NCBI RefSeq assembly: GCF_026262505.1
Contig: NC_067206.1
Location: 12,458,205-12,522,204 of the forward strand
From: Trichomonas vaginalis G3
Lineage: Eukaryota; Parabasalia; Trichomonadida; Trichomonadidae
Direction of reading: 5' to 3'
Length of the DNA stretch: 64,000 bases
Shown: one piece after another, positions 18,719 through 29,100 of the stretch
Numbering within the stretch: the first letter of the stretch is position 1
Layout of the letters: every line of letters begins with the position of its first letter
The notes under the pieces: generated by a model
Database searches by the model: none
Told to the model about the DNA's origin: nothing
What the model saw: the letters and a program-made list of their open reading frames with translations, nothing else
Position numbers and translations under genes: made by a program

Positions 18719-19915
18719 GAGTTAATTTTTCAAATTTTCTATTTCACTAATCAAACTTAAGCTTTTCTCCTTGAATTTCGCTGAAATCCTGTTGCAAGTT
18801 AATGCAACCAATATTAAAGGACGCAAGCCTATCATATAAGATTCATCCATTGAAGTAAAATCGTATGTTGATGTATATCCATCATGAGTTAAATGATCTA
18901 TTATTGTTGGTAATTCTTCTGGCTTTGTCGTTAAAGGAATATTTAATATTTTGCAAATATCTTAAAAAACTTGCAGTAATACTACATTACTGGATTTACT
19001 CAACGATTCTATTAGTATTTTATTTTCTTTAGTCAACTGGTCAATCACTTTTCGGCTTTCAGATTGTTGTTCTGAAATTTGGATTTTCAAATTGGATATT
19101 TCTTCGTTTTTTTTCCTCTAAATCGTGTTGGAGCTTTTGTATTGCAGGCGTAATGTTTGATTCAAGCGAAAAAGTTTTGGATGATAGATTCTGAATTTGA
19201 TTTAACAAATCTTGATTTTTTTCGATGAGCTGTTCATTTTTTGACGCTCATTTGATATCTGTAGCTGATATTCCTGGTTTGGTGATGTTGCTATTTTATT
19301 ATTTTGGATTTGTAATTGAATATTTTCATTTTGAAGATTCTTAATCTGAGACTGTAATGAGCTATTAGCATTTAAAAGTTGCCGGTATTGATCGTATTTA
19401 ATCATGTTTATTTGATTATTTTTTAAATCATTATATTGTGATTGTAAAATTGATATTGTTGATTGTAATTCGGAATTCTTTGAAGATAAACTATCAATTT
19501 AAGATGTAAATGATGCAATTTCTAGCTCTTTCGATGCTCTATAGTCTTCAGTTTCTTGAAAATATTTACAAATAGTATTTTTAGCAACAGAAATTGAGTT
19601 TACTGGTAAACTCGTCTGTTTTTCAATGATGTCATAAAAAGATCGGAGTTCAGTATGCAATTTTGAATGAAGATTTCTTTCTTCAAATAAAATCTGGCGT
19701 AATTGAATTCCCTTAGTAATTTCAATCTTGAACAAGTCATGTAAAGCAATAAGTGCTTTAAATATTTGAGATTTTTCAAATTTATCTTTGTGTTCTTCAA
19801 TGAAATTCTCAATAGTTCGGCAACTCTGCTTTATTCCATCAAAATCTTCATTTGATTCAACAGAAATATTGTAGGATGTACTTGAATCAGGGTAAATTCC
19901 ATAATTCAAATTCAT
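18719..19915 (-). pseudogene. Decayed coiled-coil protein gene
   Basis: The first intact part (19,915-19,499) reads MNLNYGIYPDSSTSYNISVE and continues with helical sequence. A TAA then interrupts the same frame at about 19,499, after which it resumes with DSLSSKNSELQSTISILQSQ and NLQNENIQLQIQNNK to about 19,200. Further coiled-coil pieces in shifted frames continue to about 18,720 (such as LRPLILVALTCNRISAKF). At least three disruptions are seen. The composition matches the large coiled-coil ('viral A-type inclusion-like') families of T. vaginalis. I read it as one host pseudogene. Confidence 0.6.
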
Positions 19916-20122
19916 TGCGACCGTTTATTTATTTTCCACTTTCAAATTTTACTTATATGAAGGATCTAACATGAGACTTTCAGTAGCATACTTACATTGT
20001 ATACATGCACCTGTGTTGTTCCAGACTAATCAATGAACATATTTGTTTTGTGAATTATATAGTTTAAATAAAAAATAAATCTTTAACAAATAAAATAAAA
20101 ATATATATGTATATAAAATAAA

Positions 20123-23100
20123 TTATATTGGAGTGGAGAGTAACAAAGCTGCTCCACGAAGGATCCAGAATTGTGGATCTTCTTTGACAGGGAAGTGGAC
20201 TGAGACGACAAAGTTTGTTGACAAACCAGTAGAACTCAAAACACCAGCTCTTACTTGTGTTCTGTAAACAGGGCAAGCGAAATCAGTTGCTGGCATTACA
20301 TAGTGTTGTTGTGGAATCAAGTGAATAACAGGTGCAGGAGCGTAAGTTGTACCAACCTTTGGATCTTTCATAATCTTTGCAGATGAATCCCAATCAGCAC
20401 CATCGAAGAACATTCCGTAAATGTAGACACCGTCTTCTGGCTGAGAAGAGATTGCGTCTGGTGACAATTGTATTGTTTCTGTCTTGAATCTCAATGTGTT
20501 GACAGGAACTTTGTGTTTTCTTGAATAAGCCTGGAGAATTCCTGTCATGAATGACTGCGGGAAGAAGAAACCTCCGATCCAGAATGCAGGTGGTTCTCCT
20601 TTTGTTGCCCATGTCTTGATGAAATCAACTCTTTTAACAAGATCGGCAACCCACGAAATCAATGGTTTCATCGATGGATAAGCGGCTTGTGACCAAATAT
20701 GAGGAACTTTTCCATTGTTGAACGCTGTGTACATCTCTGAGAGTGCGTCGTTCATTACGACTAAGCCTTTCACAGCTTTGATCAAGTTGTCGACGCTTTC
20801 TCTAACAACTTTCAACAACCTGTTGTATCTGATGATTTCCTGCCTCAAAACAACGTGTAATGATGTCTCGACTTCTGGTTCTTTGTAGACTAAATCTATA
20901 GGAATCTCCGCTTTGATCTTCTCGGCTTGGTCGATGACGAACTGGTCCTGTCTGGAGCCACTCGCGCCTCCAGAAACGCGTGGCTGTACACCGAGCAAAG
21001 CATTGACGAAATCGTTTGACTGAGCTGTTTGTGCGGACATTTGAGCGTTGATATGTAAACCGAAAATTGTTGGTGGATCTGTCTTTGGATACTCTTCAAT
21101 CTGCTGGAGAACGCTGTTGTATCCTCTGACTGTTGGAGCGTTGAAAAGATTTGCTTCATCGTATGTGCACGTTTCATTCAACAGCTTCTTGTGGATGATG
21201 TTTGAAAGATGTGCAAGCAAACAACGGCGATCCCAGTCATCAGTAACTCTTCCACCGTAAGCAATCTGTCCGACGAGGTAATTAAGAGCTTTCCACTGGA
21301 TTTCCTGGCCTTCGACCATGAGTGAATTCATCATCAAAGTGGCCATTCTGTAGTCAGAATCAGACCACTCGTAAATGATGTTCCATCCCAAAGGACCGAA
21401 CTTCTTTCTCTCCTGGATCAAAGAAGCGAAGAAAGCCAAGCCAACGCAGAATCTCTGTGCTGTTGTGCTCATTGCGTCGAAGAAATATGGATCAACGCAT
21501 GTAGACATCAACCTGCTGACATTCAATGATAAACCACGAGGAGGTTCTGAAGTGACTTTCACAGATTCCTGGAGAACGGAGAATGGGAAATCAGGTGTTG
21601 GCATTGAAGACAAGAACAATCTGAAGTTCTGATGTACTTCTTTAGGTTTAGATCTGATCTCTCTCAGCATGTCACCCAATGTTGGAAGCCATGAAGCGTA
21701 GAGGTGGCAGTTTTGCAAGAAAACCCAGTTTCCTGTGATTTTCGCGTTCTTTATCAACTCAACAGCGATTGGACCTTGTCCTTGGCCGAGAGAAAGAGGC
21801 TGCAACTTGGCCTCGCTCTTGTCTGAGAACTGTCTGAGAGCTGGAAGAGGATCTGCACCTTGTGAAAGGATGAATACCAAAGGAATTGGTGGTTTAGTGT
21901 CTGCAAATGCGGAAGGAATTGAGAGATCAGGTGGTTGAGCGTAATTTTGTCCTTTTTCGGAAACAATGAATTGTATTGTTCCCAAAATTAATTTTCTCGG
22001 ACAAGCAGTTGCAATCAAAAGAATTCTCTCGAAGTTAGTCAACTGGTCGTATCTCGCAGGTAATTTGAGACTTGACTCGCTGATGAAGAACTCAGAGAAA
22101 TCGTCGAAATTCGATTTGACGTCGTTTGCGAAATCTTTGAGTTTTTCAACGTATTTTCCAATTGCAACAATTTTACGCCATGTCATCAAATTGATGGAAT
22201 CATCTGGAGGAGAAACCTGGTCTTCAGGTGGTAAATCACTTGGTCCTCTGACGAACAATTCCCACTGTTCAGTGCTGATGTTTCCTTCATCTCTCATCAC
22301 AGAAGTTATCAACAAAAATGAATAGAAAATTTGGTGTCTTGCGAACAAACCGCGAGAAACAGCGCAATAAGTTCTGTATGTGATTAACTCAATGAGATCG
22401 GACAATCTCTGTTCAATTGTGTCTGCTTTGTACGGTGTTTGGATGCAGTTAATGAACAAGTTCTTGAAGAACTCAAGGGAGTATTGATACATCGGATCAA
22501 CACCTGGCAAATCAGGTAAAGTGAAGAATAATGTTGAACCTCTTTGTGCAACGCCTCTGTAGACTTCGCAGAGTTCTTTGTTTTGTTTTTCTGATACTTC
22601 TGCCTCTTCTAATCTAGCTGTAACTGCTTTAGCTGTTGCTTTAGCTTCTTGCAAAGCTACAATTAATTCTTCGTTATCCAAAATGTTTCCTTCTGATTTG
22701 AAGAGAAGCTGCAAAATCTTCTTCATTTGCTGATCCAATGTCTTCTTGTTCTGTGCGATTTCTACAACTAATTTGGCTCTCGCTGCTTCTACTTCTGGTT
22801 TCTCAAGCTTGACAACATCTGTCAATAACTGCTCGACCAAACCATTTGGAGTAACAGCGAAATTGATCACAGACATTTGGATGAAGACATCTGGCATGAA
22901 AACAGGGTTTCTGTATTTAGTGACTAACACGAGTTTGAAGTTTGGATCGTAATCAATTTCTCTGCCATCGAGAACGATCTTCTTGTTTCCTGCAGGTCCT
23001 TTTCTGAACTGCGGACTCAAGATTGACTTCAAAGCCGGGTCAATTGTTTCTCCAACACCTTCAACAATGACAGGAGTTCCCATTTTGATGGCGTTTTCTA

Positions 23101-26100
23101 TTGTGATTGACATCTTGGAGTCTCCTGGTCTGATGATCTGCAAACCATTCTCTTCATTGATGGCGCAGAACCATCTGAAGCCTTGTTCTTGTGGATCAAT
23201 CAACAGAGGCCATCTTGTACATTGTGTGACCAAGATACCGTTTTCTGTACTGAGATTGTCTGAAGGAAGTCCTGCAATTCTCCAATCTCTGATCAACATT
23301 GGATCTCCTGCAGCTGATTCGAGAGAGAAATCTTCCGTGAATGGAATTTCAACAGATTTGATGATCTCCTTCATTTTCTCGAGTAAAGAAACTCTGTAAC
23401 TTGGAGGGAATGGTCCGAAATAGGACAAGTTCAATGCAATCAAGAATGTATCACCAACAATGTTTGCAGCCAAGCTGTTGAGTGTTTTGAGGGATTCAGA
23501 CCATCTTCCGAGTTCATCATTAAGAGCTGTTGTGAGTTTAGAAGCGTTATCAAGTCTCAATTGTGTCCTGTTGATTTGAGCTTGTAACTTCTGTTGCTGG
23601 TCTAATGATGCCTGGAATCTTGCTCTCAAATCATTGTATTTGGCCTCTAAATCATTCAATTCTGCGACTTTTTCAGCCAATTGAGCCTGAGCTTGGTCTC
23701 TTGTCTCTTGTGCTTCAGCGCATTTCTTTTCTAATGGTTCGATTTCTCTTCTGACTCTGATGAAATCGTTGATGGCGATGACCCATCTGCAGAGGCAAGA
23801 AGCAGCTCCTGATTGCTCAGCAACTAACTCGACTTTGAACTCTGGATCTTGTAGATACGGCTGGATTTTTGCGAGGTCTTGGTCAGTAATGTTTTGGTTG
23901 TGTAATTCACTGAGAATTGTCATGTTGTTTGGCTTTGAAAGGAATGTTTGCGCTCCTTTCCAATCTGTTGGGAATCCTGTTAATGAGCATACAGCGCTGA
24001 GAACTAATTTAACTCTACTTGGTGGGTTCTTGTATGTTTTAACTGCAGCCAATTCACCTTTCTTTGATTTAAGGAGTTCGACAGCTTCCATTGCTGATTT
24101 CAACATTGGAAGAATTGCATCTCTTTCTGCTGCAGCCTTTGTTGCCAACACTTCTGCAACATCAGCTTTCTTTTGAACTTCGACTTTCTCTGTTTCGACT
24201 GTTGCTTTCTTTTCTTCCAAAACTTTCTTGTCGCCTTCCAATTCTTTGAGAAGTTTCTCGACTTCCACAGCGTGAACTTCTAACTGTGGTTTCAATGCGA
24301 CTAACTCTTGTTCCATTCCTCCTACGACGCTATTTGTTTCTTCGATCTTTGATACACCACGTTTAAGCATTGATTGCTCTTCTTCGAGTTTCTTTTGACG
24401 CTTTCCAAGTGATGTACCAAATGCTTTCATGAAATCGATGTAAGCGGCAGGAGTTACGTAATAAAGTCTTCTTACTTGCTGCATCATTTCATCAGCTGTT
24501 GTTGTAACTGCTGTATGACATTTTCCTGCAGCTGTTGCGAGCTTTTCTTGGATTCCTTCTACAACAGGAACGCCGTTGAAATCGATCTCTTTGAACTGGG
24601 AAAGAGCGACATCCATCAAAGCAGAATCATTCCAAATATCGAACCAATCAATTGTGCAACAGTTAACTAAAGATGGGAACATGTTTGTTCTTGTTCTGAA
24701 CTTTTCACCAATTGGAGACAAAGCCAAAACAATGTGTAAGTTTGTTCTAACTCTGTTGATGAATGTACTCAATATTACATCTCTTGCAAATGAAAGATTG
24801 AGCTTCTTGATGACAGGAGTCATTTCTGTGACAATTTTTTCTGTTTCTTCACTGTCAAACAAATTAGGAACTTCACCGTTGTTTAAGATGCAGTTTATAT
24901 CTTCCAAGAATGACTCATTGATGATGTGTTCATCGGACATCATGAAAACAATCTGTTTTCCTTCGATACCTGTCTTCAAATACAACTCTTTCAAGTCATC
25001 TCTGAATTCAGTTCTCGTGTAATGGTTTGTGAGTTTTGGTTCAGCGTAAATTGCATCGCAAACACAAGCAGCAGCCTTTGCAGTTGTTCTCTTACCTGTG
25101 CCACCGACACCAACCAACAACATGTTTCCTGCTGGTTGTCTGAAAACACGGGTAATTCTGCAGATGTGTTTGATGCAATCTTCGAAGAAAACAAGCCTTG
25201 TATCTGGCATTCTTTCATCAAAGATCTGTGTGAGTTTATCCTTGATTTTAGGAAGATTATCAAATGGTCTGTAATATGCATCATGTGTCATGAAATCGCA
25301 GAACAATGGTTTCATCTTTCCTTCCTCTTCTTCTGCTTTGAAATTCTTCTTCTTGAGATTAATTAAAATATCAATGAAAGCAGCTCTGTCAGTGTTATCA
25401 ACAAGTCTATCATGATAAACTCTCATGTTCTCGTGCTCCCAGAGATTTGCCATGTTTTCTGGTGTGTAAACAACTTCAGGTCTTGCTGTTTTAATTCCTG
25501 TGAAAACTTTTGCCAAATCACGCAAGTTGAATGTGTAATGAGATTTAGAAGGTGTTGGAAGGAATTCGTGGCAAACTCTATCGAATATAGTAACAGAAGA
25601 TTGTACTATATTGTCTTTGAGTTGCTTGATTGCATCAGGGAACTTAGTTCTTGCGAAGAAACATCCCATCGATGTTCCGAAAATTTGTTTTAATGAGGCA
25701 GATGTTGGTTCGCTTAAATACAAAACAGCGAATTTGGAAGTGAATCTTGGAGAAGGCTCAGCTCTTCCTCCTCCCGCTGGTTGTCCTGCAGCAATGATAA
25801 TCATGTCTTTGACTTGAATCCACGACAAATCTTTCATATTGAAGAAACCTCCTTGTGAAAGATATTGTCTCAAAAGTTCTAAAGGAGGCTGGGCACCGTA
25901 TGTTTCTGGTTTTGGCATGATTACGTCATCTACAACGAAACAAGCATTTTTACCTTCAGGAGCACCTAACAATGTCTTCTTCTTTGTTTCCATTTTAGTC
26001 TCGATTGTTTCCTGGATCTGTTTGGCCGTTGTTTGTGCGGATAATGTCAAAGAGAATGTCATAACTTTTTCTTCCATTTCTTTGAGAGTGTTCATTACAA

Positions 26101-29100
26101 TTGTTGTCTTTCCGCCACCACTTGGACCGGTGATCATCGTGTGCATCTTGTTTTCAACGCATAACTTGAGGAGATTCGAGAAACAAACTGTATCTTCTGT
26201 AGCAACAAATTCTTCATTTGGTTCTGCTGCTTCTGCTCTTTGTGACCACATGTTGAATGTTGTCAAATCATCTTCAAGGTAATAATCAAAGATCAATCGC
26301 TTTTGAGGGTATTGGAACTTGTTTCCGATTGCTTCTCTCAACAAAGTATCGAAATCAATCTTGTTCTTTGGATTCAAAGAACCTCCAAATGCCCAGGCAA
26401 AGCACCATCCGAAAACTGTTTTGATCTTTTTCTCGTACAAATCATCATTATCTGTTGCAAGTTTTTCTTTGTGTCTCTCTAAGAAAGACTCAAAGAATGT
26501 CTTGCAAGTGTTGAAACCATTGGCCAATGTGCAGCGGAATTGGAATCCAGTGAAAACTTCCATTGTGTGCTTGATCATGTCCATGATTACTTCCTTCAAA
26601 GCTGGCTTCATTTGTGTGACAGAGAACCAGTTATAAACGAAAGCAGTCCATGGAATGTCAATTGGTTCGTAGTAAACCATGCCACAACGAGAAACAGTAG
26701 CAGGAGAAGCTTGTGAAAGATCACCGACTTCGAAGATCATTTCCATTTCATCTGTCATCTTAAGACGCTGTGAGTTTGCAAGAGAAAGCATTTTGTTATC
26801 ATCCAAAACAGTGTTCATGTTTTCAATCCACAAAGCATCGACAGGTCCATCGAAAATGATCCATTGTTTCTGATCAGTTTCTGCTGCAACAGATTCTCTG
26901 AACATTTTAGATACAATGCCATCGAACCATTCTCCTGTGTTCTCATTGAATGCACCGTACATCTTTGATAATTCGATGGATTTCGGATTCAATGTCATCA
27001 TGTTTGCGTTGATGACTTCTCCCAACGAATGCAATGAAACAGTTTTACCGCCACCTGTTGGGCCAACCAACATTACACCGTGTCTGATACGCATTGTCTC
27101 CCATAACTGAACAGTCTTTACAATCAATGGTCGGACTGAACTGTCCAAATTGTGGGATTTGAGGTTTTCTTCGAGTTTTTGTATGAGTTTCGGATCTAAA
27201 ACTGTCTCGAAAACGACATCTTGGAAGAGGTCATTAACCAGAGATTGGAACAATGTCTTATCGTTACCCAACAGCTTTGGAATGTTTGAGTTATTAATGG
27301 CTTGGATGAGGATTTCATCTTCAGGGTTATTTGGCATTTGGCGCTTAACTAAACCTGCCATGGAAAGGACAGATTTAAGAGCTCTCATACCGAAATCGTA
27401 GTGAGATTGTGGAGAAAGCATTTCTGATGACAGTTTGTACAACTGAGTGATTTTTTCTGCAAGGACACGAGCATTTTCGAAACCTTGTCCGTACAAGAAA
27501 ATCTCAGCAATCAAAGCGTAATCAGGGACAGTCATAGCGATTGGTCTGAACAAAGCCTTGAGGTTATCAGGAAGCTCTGTACGGCCAGCGTAACCAGGGT
27601 TCATTGTGATGAAAACGCCGCACTTTGGATTGAGAGGAATGTTCTTTCCGCAGAACATGAAATTCGTTGCGTTCTCATTCAAAGCGTCCTGAATTGTTCT
27701 GACCTGCTCAGCAATGACAGAAAGAACACCAGGATCAATACGGTTGAACTCATCGAAGCAAGCCCAAGCACCTGTCTGTGAAAGACCGCTGAAGAAAGCC
27801 TGCATCTGGTTGGCAGTGACAGCTTCTGAACAGTTGAAAACGACGCAGAAGTTTGCAATTGCTTTCGCGAGGTCTTTAACTGTTTCTGTCTTACCTGTAC
27901 CTGCAGGACCAGCTGGAGAACCGCCGAGATGATGTCTCAAAGCGCTTGTCAGTGTCAAATAGCATCTCTCTGTCAAAGGAGTGATGATAAGACGAGGTGT
28001 TGCACCAAGATATTCGTAACCGTATTCAATTGTTGAATCAGTTTGTCTGACCAATATCTTGTTGTCTTCAAAGAAGTATCTCAAACGCTTTGTCCATTCG
28101 AAATCAGTGACATCGGAAATTCCTGATTTCTGGATTTCTTCGATTATATCTCTGTTGTGGACTTCGATTGTAATCAAAGCAACCAAAGCTTCTCTGTAGA
28201 CTTTGTTTAAGTCTGTTCTAACCAATCCTGCCAATTCTTTCAATCTCTGCTCGTAAACTTCAAGAGCTTTGTTCATAGAACCATTTAAGTTCGTTGAAAC
28301 TAAGTGGCAGAAGAAGACTTGAGTGATTGCCAGAATTGTTTGTGCAGGGAATTGTGCTGTCCATTCTCCAAATGGTTTTGATTCATATGCATTAAATGCA
28401 TCGGTAGAAATCAGTTGCAATGCTCTCCTCATGTTGGCTTCTAATGATTTAAGCCAGCCTTCAACAGGTCCACGAACAGCAACGGTTTGTATCGGAATCA
28501 CTTCACCTTCCTTTGAAATTATTTGGTCGATTGAATGTCCTGAATCTATTAAGTGCAAACCGTAGATATTTTCGAACAATTTGTTGAGGTGCTTTTGGAG
28601 ACCGACAGGGTTCTTTCCGAGAGAAAGGATTTCGATGAGGTCGTCGTTTGAAAGGAAGAAGAATCTTGGGAATTCTGTTCTCTTTGACATCAAGAAGACT
28701 TCGATTGCTTTTTGAATTGATTCGTATCTTTTATCCCATGATGCCAAGTTTCTTAATGGTTCATCACTTTGTGCAGCGATTGCGTAAACTCTTGGTTTAT
28801 CTCTGATTGCGACAACCCAGTTCTTAAACTCTTTTTCAACTTCATGGAAGAGTTTGAATTCATTTGAAAGTTGTCTTTGAATATCAGAATCCTTGAAAAT
28901 GTTTCTCAAGTACATCCATTGTTTCTGTACACTTGAAATCAATTCAATCATCTTCTGTACTTTGTTTAATACGCCAATTGTCTTGTCAACTCTTACTTTG
29001 ATTGGTCCGACATATCTAGAAGATCTAATTGTTGAGCATTTGACGAATGAGTCATCGAGAATTTCAGTGATATCAGCCAATCCTCCCAATGTTTGTACAT